This document shows, piece after piece, positions 17,344 through 28,881 of a DNA stretch of 64,000 nt. Both the position numbers and the translations under genes were made by a program. Numbering within the stretch: position 1 is the first letter of the stretch; each line of letters starts with the position of its first letter. This stretch comes from Brevibacterium zhoupengii (lineage in GTDB: Bacteria; Actinomycetota; Actinomycetes; Actinomycetales; Brevibacteriaceae). The DNA is taken from positions 2,604,001 to 2,668,000 of the forward strand of contig NZ_CP088298.1 of the NCBI RefSeq assembly GCF_021117425.1. The letters are read 5' to 3'. The notes beneath the pieces were generated by a model. That model did not search any database. It saw only the letters and a list, made by a program, of their open reading frames with translations, and was not told the DNA's origin.

Positions 17344-18747
17344 TCAAGTCTGCATCGATGTGATTCTCTGAGCTGCGGTCTCGGCCCGGCTGATGCAAGC
17401 CGGGATGCCCACGCCGAAGTAGGCCGAACCTGCCAGTTCGAGTCCGGCGACTTCGTCGATCTCCTCGTCGACTCTCGCCACCATCTCACCGTGCCCTGGC
17501 AGGTACTGCGGCAGAGCACGATCCCAGCGGCGTGCCTCGGCTGCGATGAGCCGATCCGATTCCCGCCCGAGAGCGGCCTGCCAGTCTTCGAAGGCCCGTG
17601 AGATGAGCTCCTCGTCCGTACAGTTCTGCCAGACCCCGGGCTCATCCCGGTAGCGTCCGATACTCATCCTGATCAGGGCGGTGCCTTCGGGGATGCGCTC
17701 ACGCATCCACGGCCACTTGTTCGACACGAAGGTCGATGCCTTGATGAACGACTTCTCCGTGGGTGGGATGAGGAAACCGGAGCCATCGAGCCCTCGCTCT
17801 CCAACCTCGACAAGTGCAGGAATCAGAGCGGTTGACGCGTAGGGCACGGAGGCCAACATTGACGAGGACTGGGGAGCCACCTCGGCGATGAGATCCTTCG
17901 TCACGTGTGCGGGGGTGGCGAGCACAAGACCGTCGGATTCCAGGCTGAAATCCTCGGCCTCCACAGTCCAGCGACCGTTGTCGACGTGAACTGAGCTCAC
18001 CCGTGTGTCGGTGTGGATGGTGCCGTTGTGCTCGCGGATGCGCTCGACGAGTGCCGGAACCAGACGGTTGATCCCTCCGATGAGACTCATGAACACCGGC
18101 TGCGGGGTCTCCCCCGCCGCCAGTGATGCCGACTGCGCGTCACGCGCTGAAAGCAGGCTCTCGACCAGTTCGAGCACCGAAATGCCTTCGGTTGCGGCCG
18201 GCAGCAGAGCAGGCACCGTTGCCGCCAGCGACAGGTCACGGCATCGACCCGCGTACACTCCCCCGAGCAGTGGGTCGACAAGTGTGTCGACGAGGTCGGC
18301 GCCGAGGCGGTCGCTGAGGAAGTCCCCCAACGACACGTCGCGACCGTCGATCGGTGCGGTGATGACCTCATGTGCGACGCGCTCGCTGGCGGCCGGCCCG
18401 AGGAGGTCGCGGACCTCGGTCGAATTGCCGGGCACTCCCATGATCGTGCGTTTGGGGATCGCGTGGAGTCGCCCCTTCGACAGGACTCGCGAACTGTGCT
18501 TCGTGGAGGGGAATTCGACGTCGAGTCCGAGTTCGGCAGCCAGATCCTTCGTCTCGGGGCGACGGTACAGGCTGGCTTCGGCACCGATGTCGAGGCCTAC
18601 GGGAACAGTTCCGTTCAAGGTCGTCGAATGCAGGCAGCCGCCGAGGCTGGAGTCGGCTTCGAGGAGTGTGACCTGATGATCGGGGGCCAGTCGATAGGCG
18701 GTGACGAGACCGGAGATGCCTCCCCCGACGATCGTGATGTGACGCAT
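17344..18747 (-). CDS. hemY: Coproporphyrinogen III oxidase (CgoX, HemY family)
   Basis: A 467-residue FAD enzyme with the dinucleotide motif GGGISG (8-13) and the C-terminal FAD block typical of HemY (SAYFGVGIPACISRAETAAQ). In actinobacteria this family oxidises coproporphyrinogen III to coproporphyrin III; older annotations call it protoporphyrinogen oxidase. The start is the ATG at 18747, 4 bases after the hemE stop, so the genes are tightly coupled; the longer open frame upstream lies inside hemE. Confidence 0.93.
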   Translation of the reverse strand: MRHITIVGGGISGLVTAYRLAPDHQVTLLEADSSLGGCLHSTTLNGTVPVGLDIGAEASLYRRPETKDLAAELGLDVEFPSTKHSSRVLSKGRLHAIPKRTIMGVPGNSTEVRDLLGPAASERVAHEVITAPIDGRDVSLGDFLSDRLGADLVDTLVDPLLGGVYAGRCRDLSLAATVPALLPAATEGISVLELVESLLSARDAQSASLAAGETPQPVFMSLIGGINRLVPALVERIREHNGTIHTDTRVSSVHVDNGRWTVEAEDFSLESDGLVLATPAHVTKDLIAEVAPQSSSMLASVPYASTALIPALVEVGERGLDGSGFLIPPTEKSFIKASTFVSNKWPWMRERIPEGTALIRMSIGRYRDEPGVWQNCTDEELISRAFEDWQAALGRESDRLIAAEARRWDRALPQYLPGHGEMVARVDEEIDEVAGLELAGSAYFGVGIPACISRAETAAQRITSMQT

Positions 18748-18751
18748 CGCC

Positions 18752-19798
18752 TCAGCCCCGTGCGGCCAGGATCTCTGCGGAGACGCGGTGGACTTCGTCC
18801 ACGATCCGTCCGGGCACGTCCGGGTCGGTGTCGGGGAGGACTCCGTGGCCGAGGTTGAACACGAAGCCTGCTTCATGATTGAGGCCCTGCTTCACGATCT
18901 CCTCGATTCGCGGTGCCAGAGCTTCCCAGGGAGCGAAGAGCAGCGCCGGGTCGAGGTTGCCCTGCAGCGGCTGGCCCGGCTGCACGCGCGTCGAGGCATC
19001 GTCCAGGTCGACTCGGAAGTCGACACCGACTGCGGTGGAACCGGCGCGTGACATGGAGGTCAGGAGCTCACCGGTCTGGACACCGAAATGGATGCTCGGA
19101 ACTTCGTAGTGGCGCAGGGATTCGAAGACCGCGGTGGAGTGCTCGACGACGTGAGCCTCGTAGTCGCGGCGGGACAGGTAGCCTGCCCAGGAGTCGAAGA
19201 GTTGGAACGCTGAGGCTCCGGCCCCGAGCTGGACATCGAGGAAGGTCGAGGAGATCCGAGCGAGCTTGCTCAGCAGCAGAGAGAAGGTATCCGGGTCTGA
19301 GGCCATGAGGGATTTGGTCTTCTCATGGTTCTTGCTCGGTCCGCCTTCGATGAGGTAGCTGGCCAGAGTGAAGGGGGCTCCGGCGAATCCGATCAGCGGA
19401 GTCTCCTGGCCCAGCTCTTCGAGGATCCGGCCGATGGATTCGGCGATATCGGGAATCTGCTCGGGCTCGAGCTCGGCCAGTGCGTTGACATCGGCGCGGC
19501 TGCGGATCGGGTTCGCAATCACGGGGCCCGTGCCGGGAACGATCTCCACATCGACTCCGGCCGCCTGCAGCGGCACAACGATGTCAGAGAAGAAGATGGC
19601 AGCATCCACACCATGGCGACGCACCGGCTGCAGTGTGATCTCTGAGACAAGTTCCGGGGTCCGGCAGGCATCAAGCATTGCGGTGCCGGCACGCAGTTCG
19701 CGGTATTCGGGAAGTGATCGGCCTGCCTGTCGCATGAACCAGACGGGAGTGTGCGCAATCTGCTCTCCGCGCAGGGCGGGCAACAAGGTTGAAGTCAT
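18752..19798 (-). CDS. hemE: Uroporphyrinogen decarboxylase
   Basis: A 348-residue enzyme converting uroporphyrinogen III to coproporphyrinogen III. Active-site residues Arg23 and Arg27 (FMRQAGRSLPEYRELR) and Asp72 (FFSDIVVPL) are present. GGAGGATGGAGAC precedes the ATG. It is the first gene of hemE-cgoX-hemQ and divergent from the DUF3000 gene. The final heme enzyme, ferrochelatase, lies 16 kb away at 35612. Confidence 0.96.
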   Translation of the reverse strand: MTSTLLPALRGEQIAHTPVWFMRQAGRSLPEYRELRAGTAMLDACRTPELVSEITLQPVRRHGVDAAIFFSDIVVPLQAAGVDVEIVPGTGPVIANPIRSRADVNALAELEPEQIPDIAESIGRILEELGQETPLIGFAGAPFTLASYLIEGGPSKNHEKTKSLMASDPDTFSLLLSKLARISSTFLDVQLGAGASAFQLFDSWAGYLSRRDYEAHVVEHSTAVFESLRHYEVPSIHFGVQTGELLTSMSRAGSTAVGVDFRVDLDDASTRVQPGQPLQGNLDPALLFAPWEALAPRIEEIVKQGLNHEAGFVFNLGHGVLPDTDPDVPGRIVDEVHRVSAEILAARG

Positions 19799-19939
19799 GT
19801 CTCCATCCTCCCATCCCCGACGGATTGATGCCCACCGGATGCCGGTTTCAAGACGCCGAGTCTTGCTCGAGGCCGTGGTCGAAAACTCTTGGTTCCGTCA
19901 CGGCGTGGACGGTTCACCTCAACCGTGGCCTGATCTATC

Positions 19940-20563
19940 GTGGCAAGTGTGGTCAACACCTCACCTCTCAATCGCATTCCGTCGGAGTTCTCCGCCGTGA
20001 CCTCGGTTCTGCGCGAAGCCCGGAACACGAATAACGTCTCGATCTCTGAAATCCCGGCGCCGGCTCGTCTGGCGCCGTATTCGTATGCGCTGGGAGTCGA
20101 AGTCAGCGCCGATGAGACCTTCCTGCGAGCCAGCGGAGAGGCCATCGACGAATTGGCCACCGGCCGCATCGTCGTCCTCTTCGACCCCAGCTCCCCCGAG
20201 GAGTGGGAGGGGCGGTTCCGGGTCGTGTCCTACATCCGCGCCGAACTCGAACACGAACTCGGCAATGAGACGATGCTCGGTCCGGTCGCTTGGACCTGGC
20301 TCGAAGAAGCGCTGGAGTCCAATAACTGCGAGGTCGTCGCCGCCGGAGGCACGACCACCCGCGTTCTCTCAGAGAGCTTCGGCACGCTTGCCGATCGGCC
20401 GTCCACGATAGACTTGGAGCTGCGCGCTTCATGGACCCCCGTGATCGCGGAGCCGGAACTGATCGGCGATCACTTCGAAGCGTGGATCGATCTGCTGTGC
20501 ACAGTTGCCGGACTGCCACCGCTTCCTGAAGGAGTTTCAGCCCTGCCCGGGCGACGTCGATGA
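19940..20563 (+). CDS. DUF3000 family protein
   Basis: A 207-residue actinobacterial protein of unknown function, regularly found just upstream of ribonuclease D. The core (ARLAPYSYALGVEV, LFDPSSPEEWEGRFRVVSYIRAELE) fits DUF3000. The start is uncertain: GTG at 19940 or a second in-frame GTG at 19949. The latter has TATCGT 7 bases upstream and could be a leaderless start. The stop overlaps the rnd ATG by four bases. Confidence 0.85.
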   Translation: MASVVNTSPLNRIPSEFSAVTSVLREARNTNNVSISEIPAPARLAPYSYALGVEVSADETFLRASGEAIDELATGRIVVLFDPSSPEEWEGRFRVVSYIRAELEHELGNETMLGPVAWTWLEEALESNNCEVVAAGGTTTRVLSESFGTLADRPSTIDLELRASWTPVIAEPELIGDHFEAWIDLLCTVAGLPPLPEGVSALPGRRR

Positions 20564-21735
20564 CAACCGAACTACCGCTCTTGGCCACACCCGCAAACGG
20601 CGTACCGCCGCTCGTCGACACCCCGGCCGAATTCACCTCGGCCTGCGCCGATCTTGCGCAGGGATCCGGCCCCATCGCCATCGATGCCGAGCGTGCCTCT
20701 GGCATCAGATACGGCCAGCGAGCCTTCCTGGTGCAGCTGCGACGGGAAAACGCCGGCACCTTCCTCCTCGACTCTGAGGTGCTTGCTGACCTCAGCCCGC
20801 TCAATGACGCATTCGCCGGGGCAGAATGGGTCATTCACTCTGTGACCCAGGATCTGCCATGTCTGCAGGAACGCGGCATGCAGCCCGAAGTGCTCTTCGA
20901 CACCGAGCTTGCGGCCAGAATGCTCGGATGGGAGAAATTCGGTCTCGCCGCCGTGGCGGAGAGGACTCTCGGAGTCCGTCTGGCCAAGGAGCACTCGGCA
21001 GCCGACTGGTCGAAGCGGCCGCTGCCGAAGGAATGGCTCAACTACGCCGCTCTTGACGTCGAGGTGCTGCTGCCCATCCGCGACATCCTCCACGAGGCTC
21101 TCATCGAAGCCGACAAATGGGAGTTCGCCAGGCAGGAGTTCGAGCATCTCCTCGATTTCCAGCCCAAGCACTTCGCCGAACCCTGGCGCCGAACCCATGG
21201 GCTGACAAAGCTCAAATCGCGCAAGGACATCGCCAAGGTACGCGAGCTGTGGACGTCTCGTGATGAGATGGCCGCCGAGTCTGATACCGCCCCCTCACGC
21301 ATTCTCCGCGATCGCGATCTTGTCGCCCTCGCCCAGTCACGGGTGCAGTCGAGCGACGACATCATGGCGACGTGGCCCAAGCTCTCCCGCGCGGACTCCG
21401 GTCGACTGTACCGGGCCTATCGCAAAGCGACCCGGCTCACAACAGACGAATTGCCTGCGCGCAAGGAGACGCACACAGCGCAGTCACGGTCTCCGTTCAG
21501 CCACACTGACATCAAGGACCGAGTAGCGGCCCTCAAAGCAGCGATGGCCGACCTTGCCGAAGAGCATACGATTCCTCATGATGTGCTGCTGCAGCCTGCT
21601 ATCGTCAAGGCTCTCGGCGCGCAGTCGGGCGTCGACGTCGAGGAGTTCCTCTTTGACCGCGGAGCCAGGCAGTGGCAGGTCGAATTGAGCGCACCGGCGC
21701 TCAGAAGCACCCTCGAGTCGCTGCCCAGAGCCTGA
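20560..21735 (+). CDS. rnd: Ribonuclease D-like 3'-5' exonuclease with HRDC domain
   Basis: A 391-residue DEDDy-type exoribonuclease, implicated in trimming the 3' ends of tRNA and other stable RNAs. Exo I AIDAERASG (Asp42, Glu44), exo II HSVTQDLPCL (Asp98) and exo III NYAALDVEVL (Tyr162, Asp166) are visible. An HRDC nucleic-acid-binding domain follows at about 215-295, and a C-terminal domain follows that. The ATG overlaps the DUF3000 stop (ATGA), so both are translated from one message. Confidence 0.92.
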   Translation: MTTELPLLATPANGVPPLVDTPAEFTSACADLAQGSGPIAIDAERASGIRYGQRAFLVQLRRENAGTFLLDSEVLADLSPLNDAFAGAEWVIHSVTQDLPCLQERGMQPEVLFDTELAARMLGWEKFGLAAVAERTLGVRLAKEHSAADWSKRPLPKEWLNYAALDVEVLLPIRDILHEALIEADKWEFARQEFEHLLDFQPKHFAEPWRRTHGLTKLKSRKDIAKVRELWTSRDEMAAESDTAPSRILRDRDLVALAQSRVQSSDDIMATWPKLSRADSGRLYRAYRKATRLTTDELPARKETHTAQSRSPFSHTDIKDRVAALKAAMADLAEEHTIPHDVLLQPAIVKALGAQSGVDVEEFLFDRGARQWQVELSAPALRSTLESLPRA

Positions 21736-21782
21736 GCGTTTCTGCTCGGCGCAGCAGCTCTAGCCTCCGAAGGCTCATGGAG

Positions 21783-23723
21783 TCAGACGGCTCGGCGTGA
21801 GCTCTGCTGAGCACGTTCCCTGACCTCTGCGGGCAGGATATGAACGATCTCGGAGACGATGGTGGCCACGTCGAGGCCGGCGTATTCGAGGATCTCATCG
21901 CGAGTGCCCTGCGGCAGGAACTCATCGGGTGCTCCGAGTTCGAGGACTCCGACGCGCGAATCAGCGGCGCGCAGATCGCTGCGGATCTGTGAACCGACTC
22001 CACCGACCTTGACGCCGTCTTCGATGACCGCGACGAGACTGTGCTCAACGGCCATGTCGATGACACCGCCTGGCACCGGCAGCACCCAACGCGGGTCGAC
22101 GATCGTTGACGCGATGCCCAGGTCGGCCAACTCTTCGGCCACTTCCTGGGCGCGTCCGGCGAATGGCCCGACGGACACGATGAGCACGTCTTTGGGGGTG
22201 CCTGTCGGCACCTCTCGCAGAACGTCGACACCATCGTCGAGTCGACGCAGCGCCGGAATGTCTGTACCCACACCTCCGCGCGGGAAGCGGATCACGGTCG
22301 GTGCGTCTTCGATGGCAACGGCTTCGGCCAGTTCCTCCGTCAGACGCGCGGCATCACGAGGGGCGGCAAGTTTGAGGCCGGGCACGATGCGCAGCATCGC
22401 CATGTCCCAGATTCCGTGGTGGCTGGCGCCATCGGGTCCGGTGATTCCTGCCCGGTCCAGGACGAAGGTGACTCCCTGGCCATGCAGGGCCACATCCATG
22501 AGCATCTGGTCGAAGGCACGGTTGAGGAACGTCGCATAGATGCACACGATGGGGTGCAGTCCGCCGTAGGAGAGCCCGGCCGCGGACGTCACTGCGTGCT
22601 GTTCGGCGATGCCGACGTCGAAGACCCGCTCCGGATACACCTCGGCGAACTTCGCGAGACCCACCGGCAGGAGCATCGCCGCGGTGACGGCGACGATATC
22701 GTCGCGGTTGTTAGCGATCTCGAGCACTTCGCTGCCGAAGACCGAGGTCCATGAAGTCTGCTTCGACGGTGTCGACTTGCCGGTCAGTGGGTCGATGACT
22801 CCGACGGAGTGGAACTGATCGGCATCATCGTTGAGTGCCGGGTCATAGCCCTGGCCCTTCTGCGTGATCATGTGCACGATGACGGGGCCGCCGTCGTACT
22901 GTTTGGCCCGCTGCAGTGCCTTCTCGACCATCGGCAGGTCGTGTCCGTCGACAGGACCCAGGTATTTGATTCCGAGTTCGTCGAACATTCCGGCCTGCTC
23001 CGCGGAGACCATGTCCTTGAGGCCACGCTTGACCCCGTGGATGGCGCTGTAGGCGGCCCGTCCGGGTGCACCCGACTGCCGCAGCGTCGATTTGCCCCAG
23101 GACAGCAGCTTTTCGTATCCGGTGGTGGTGCGCAGTTCATCGAGGTGCTCGGCGAATCCGCCGACCGTCGGGGCGTAGGAGCGTCCATTGTCGTTGACGA
23201 CGATGATGAGCTTGCGTGGTGGTGTCGACTTGTCGGCCGCAATCGTATTGAGCGCCTCCCAGGCCATACCGCCGGTCAGTGCGCCGTCACCGATGACGGC
23301 GACGACATGACGGTCGCTTTCACCCTTGAGCTGATGCGCCTTGGCGATTCCGTCGGCCCAGGACAGCGAGGCCGAGGCATGGGAGTTCTCGATGACGTCG
23401 TGCTCGCTCTCGGCCCGGCTCGGATATCCCGAGAGTCCGTCACGCTGGCGCAGGCTCGAGAAGTCTCCCATGCGTCCGGTGAGGAGTTTGTGCACGTAGG
23501 TCTGGTGGCCCACGTCGAAGAGGATCGTGTCGTGTGGGGACTCGAACACGCGATGGAGACCCACGGTGAGTTCGACCACGCCGAGGTTGGGCCCCAGGTG
23601 ACCACCTGTGCCGGCGACCGTGGTGACCAGGTAGTCCCTGATCTCCTTTGCCAGGACTTCGCACTCGGCGTCGTCGAGTTCACGCAGCTGTGATGGCGAG
23701 TTCATCGACTCGAGGAATGTCAT
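21783..23723 (-). CDS. dxs: 1-deoxy-D-xylulose-5-phosphate synthase
   Basis: A 646-residue thiamine-diphosphate enzyme for the first step of the MEP isoprenoid pathway (pyruvate plus glyceraldehyde 3-phosphate to DXP). [15 protein letters not shown] is the ThDP/Mg site; [14 protein letters not shown] and [15 protein letters not shown] are transketolase-family signatures. I start at the ATG at 23723 ([10 protein letters not shown]), which has a GAGG upstream and gives the usual length; an upstream ATG adds 20 unconserved residues. It supplies precursors for the UppS carrier lipid and for quinones. Confidence 0.95.
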   Translation of the reverse strand: MTFLESMNSPSQLRELDDAECEVLAKEIRDYLVTTVAGTGGHLGPNLGVVELTVGLHRVFESPHDTILFDVGHQTYVHKLLTGRMGDFSSLRQRDGLSGYPSRAESEHDVIENSHASASLSWADGIAKAHQLKGESDRHVVAVIGDGALTGGMAWEALNTIAADKSTPPRKLIIVVNDNGRSYAPTVGGFAEHLDELRTTTGYEKLLSWGKSTLRQSGAPGRAAYSAIHGVKRGLKDMVSAEQAGMFDELGIKYLGPVDGHDLPMVEKALQRAKQYDGGPVIVHMITQKGQGYDPALNDDADQFHSVGVIDPLTGKSTPSKQTSWTSVFGSEVLEIANNRDDIVAVTAAMLLPVGLAKFAEVYPERVFDVGIAEQHAVTSAAGLSYGGLHPIVCIYATFLNRAFDQMLMDVALHGQGVTFVLDRAGITGPDGASHHGIWDMAMLRIVPGLKLAAPRDAARLTEELAEAVAIEDAPTVIRFPRGGVGTDIPALRRLDDGVDVLREVPTGTPKDVLIVSVGPFAGRAQEVAEELADLGIASTIVDPRWVLPVPGGVIDMAVEHSLVAVIEDGVKVGGVGSQIRSDLRAADSRVGVLELGAPDEFLPQGTRDEILEYAGLDVATIVSEIVHILPAEVRERAQQSSRRAV

Positions 23724-24263
23724 TCGACCTCGCTCCTGAATGCACAATAGATGGTCTGATACTGCAATTTCCGCTCGAATCATCTTAACGCTTCACAGCC
23801 CAGAGTTCGTCTTCGGGCGAGCTCATCCGGCTTTGAGTGTGTCTGGATCCACAGCCACGCCGGTGCCAGGATCACCCGCGTCGCGGTGTCAAGGGCTCAT
23901 GCACAAAGATGTCTCGGGCACGCAGACCAAAGCATCTCGCGCGCGGGCTCCGGCTTGCCAGCGCATTCGATCTCAGCGTCGCAGAGTCCCCAGCGGCACC
24001 CAACACCGTGACTCGCAATACCACCCTCAGCAACGGTTGCTTAAGACGCTGACGATCCGCATAGCGCAGCCAACGGTATGAGTTGTCAGCAATGGCAGAC
24101 ATTGACGCCCAGGGTAGGACTTGGCGCTTGCAGTAGGATTTAGCGCTGGCGGTGGCACTCCGCGCCTGACCGAACCTGCACAACGGGGCATAGATGTCCG
24201 GGCATGAACAACCGTGTGCGAACACCGGCGCATGGACTACCTGGTGATAGCCACCCGAGTACG
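23724..24263. other. 540-base gap between dxs and the aconitase 3' end
   Basis: No credible gene is seen on either strand: open frames of up to 138 codons resemble no protein and have atypical codon use. Part of it must be the dxs promoter. An imperfect direct repeat, GTAGGACTTGGCGCTTGCA then GTAGGATTTAGCGCTGGCG, lies near 24115-24152. I find no tRNA-like or clear riboswitch-like fold. It may hold an unrecognised small RNA or the remains of a gene. Confidence 0.5.
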
Positions 24264-24298
24264 ACGAAGGCCGGCGGGATGTTCCCACCGGCCTTCGT
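24264..24298 (-). terminator. Terminator-like hairpin after acnA
   Basis: Arms ACGAAGGCCGG (24264-24274) and its complement (24288-24298) form a perfect 11-bp stem, with four more inner pairs (GGGA/TCCC). It lies about 40 bases past the acnA stop. There is no T tract on the minus strand. Confidence 0.65.
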
Positions 24299-24335
24299 CA
24301 ATCAGTCCTGATAACGGTTCAATCAGTCCTGATAA
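24298..24335. repeat. 17-bp direct repeat next to the acnA stop
   Basis: TCAATCAGTCCTGATAA occurs exactly at 24298-24314 and 24319-24335, separated by 4 bases, immediately before the acnA stop codon. Each copy contains stops in several frames. Confidence 0.85.
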
Positions 24336-24338
24336 TGA

Positions 24339-27023
<2,685 letters not shown>

Positions 27024-27116
27024 CGTGATTCTCCTGTTTCATCCGACACTCATCCAAGAAACCGGGCAAGCCCGTGAGCCGCGCACCGATTTACGCGACA
27101 CAAATGTTTCCAAAAG

Positions 27117-27134
27117 TATCTTGACGTCAAGATA
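27117..27134. promoter_or_regulatory. Perfect 18-bp palindrome in the acnA promoter
   Basis: TATCTTGACGTCAAGATA is a perfect inverted repeat without spacer, about 95 bases upstream of the acnA ATG. Its TTGACG half forms a -35 hexamer for acnA (27130-27125), with ACATTT as a possible -10 at 17-base spacing. This suggests direct control by a dimeric regulator. I recall TamR-type MarR regulators acting on aconitase genes in Streptomyces, but I am not certain of their motif. Confidence 0.8.
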
Positions 27135-27298
27135 AATTCTATCTCATTTGGCCGCCCTTGACCACCTTCTGACGGTGGCCTGTCGGTGAACTGAGAATCG
27201 GGTTTTCCCCAGGTGAACGTCCGGGCAACTCCAACGCGCGACGGCGTCCGAAGTCTCTAATCTGGAGTCATATCAACAGCAGCGAGCAAGGAGCTCTC

Positions 27299-27490
27299 AT
27301 GGACCCGTTCACCCTCGGAGCCGGATTCGGATTCGGTGCGCTTCTCGTCGGCATTATCTTCGCCGTCATCTGTCGATCCTTGGCCGATGAGAAGGGCCGC
27401 TCCTCAGGATGGTGGGGACTGTGGGGCTTCCTGACCACATTCATCGCCCTCATCGTCCTGATCCTCCTCCCCCAGAGGTCCCGAGACTGA
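27299..27490 (+). CDS. 63-residue membrane protein
   Basis: A small protein with two hydrophobic helices: GAGFGFGALLVGIIFAVIC (about 7-25) and a second one (about 38-58) starting LWGFLTTFIALIVLIL. A short loop with ADEKGRSSGWW separates them. An AAGGAG sits 6 bases before the ATG, which supports translation. I recognise no family. It stands alone between the acnA promoter and the convergent methyltransferase gene. Confidence 0.7.
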   Translation: MDPFTLGAGFGFGALLVGIIFAVICRSLADEKGRSSGWWGLWGFLTTFIALIVLILLPQRSRD

Positions 27491-27561
27491 CCTCCCCGCC
27501 GCAGAGGTGGGAGCAAGGCAGCCGCGCACCCTCGCCGAGGTGGCCCGACGCCCCGATGCGG

Positions 27562-28875
27562 TCACCGTCTGAGGATGGTGACCGTTTCCACGTGAGAGGT
27601 GAGTGGGAACAGGTCGAATCCGCTCAGGCTCTCGATAGCGAATCCACCGTTGGTCAGGACCGCGAGGTCCCGAGCGAGGGTGGCGGCATCGCAGGAGACG
27701 TAGATGATCGTTGTCGCACTCGATTCGAGGAGCGCCCGGGTGACGGCTTTGCCAGCACCGGAACGCGGCGGATCAAGGATGATGACATCCGAGTTCGGGA
27801 TCGTCGCACGATCCGCCCGGGAGGCGTCGAAGTTCGCAGTGAGGCCCTTGGCGTTGACCCTGGCGTTCTCGATGGCTGATTTCGCACCTTCGACCCCATA
27901 GAGTCGGGCACCGGTGGCACTGGCACCGCTGATCCCCAACAGACCAACTCCGCAGTAGAGATCCGTGATCATCTGCGTCTGGTCACTGAGAGCGGAGTTG
28001 ACCTGCGCGCTCAACAGCCCCGGAGCCTGTTCGTGGACCTGCCAGAATCCGTCGGCCGCGACCCGGTAGTCACGTCCGGAGACCTTTTCGATCAGCTGGC
28101 CCTCTCCCCTGACCACGGCCAACTTCGAGTGCCCGCCCTTGGTGCTGGCTCCCTTGCGACCGGTGCCGTTGCGGGCATCTGCGAGAACTGACCACTGCGA
28201 GGGCAGGGCCTGCGCCAGCTCGGAGAGCGCGGAGGGATCACAGTCACCGCGCACGATGGCGGCTCCACGATCACCCGACCAGGCGAATTCGAGCCGATCG
28301 GCACCTGGCAGACGCAGAGAGGACAGGGCTACCTCGGCGATGGCAGACGTTGCCAGCGGAGCGGCGGTCAGCGGCACGATGTCGTGGGAGCGCGGTGCCA
28401 GCATGCCGAGCCGACCGTTGCCGTCGACGGCCAGCTGCACGCGGGTCCGCCAGTTCAGGCCCGTGGTCTCCCCCGGTGCGGCCGCCACCTCGACGCTGCG
28501 GTCGATGTGTCCGATCCGCGAGAGCTGATCGTGGAGGACTTCGGCCTTGAGCTCACGGCTATGGGCCAAGTCGACGTGGGCGAACTCCATCCCGCCGAAA
28601 AGGGCACCAGCGCCGGCATCCTCGGCGAGGAACTGCGAGCGACGGTCATCGACGCGGAACTCCGAGGCGTCGAGGACCTCAGTGACGTCGGCGCGCAGGA
28701 ATTTCGCCGCCGGTCCTGCCTCGGTGCGAGCACGCACGGTCTCCCCCGGAATTGCACCGGTAACGAAGACGACCTGCCCCTCGTGGCGAGCGATGCTGCT
28801 GCCACCGGCAGCCGGACTCTCGATATGCAGGGTCAGATCCATGGCCGGGATCTCTTCGGCAGAGGGTGCGCTCAT
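27562..28875 (-). CDS. TrmA/RlmD-family RNA (uracil-5-)methyltransferase with TRAM domain
   Basis: A 437-residue SAM-dependent enzyme. The N-terminal part (about 10-70) is a TRAM RNA-binding domain. DLYCGVGLLGI is the SAM loop, ILDPPRSGAG a conserved motif, and the catalytic Cys lies in YVSCDAATLARD. The target (tRNA U54 or 23S rRNA) cannot be settled from sequence. It starts 6 bases after the APC permease stop, so the two share a transcript, as in mycobacteria (Rv2689c-Rv2690c from memory). Confidence 0.88.
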   Translation of the reverse strand: MSAPSAEEIPAMDLTLHIESPAAGGSSIARHEGQVVFVTGAIPGETVRARTEAGPAAKFLRADVTEVLDASEFRVDDRRSQFLAEDAGAGALFGGMEFAHVDLAHSRELKAEVLHDQLSRIGHIDRSVEVAAAPGETTGLNWRTRVQLAVDGNGRLGMLAPRSHDIVPLTAAPLATSAIAEVALSSLRLPGADRLEFAWSGDRGAAIVRGDCDPSALSELAQALPSQWSVLADARNGTGRKGASTKGGHSKLAVVRGEGQLIEKVSGRDYRVAADGFWQVHEQAPGLLSAQVNSALSDQTQMITDLYCGVGLLGISGASATGARLYGVEGAKSAIENARVNAKGLTANFDASRADRATIPNSDVIILDPPRSGAGKAVTRALLESSATTIIYVSCDAATLARDLAVLTNGGFAIESLSGFDLFPLTSHVETVTILRR

Positions 28876-28881
28876 CTGTGT

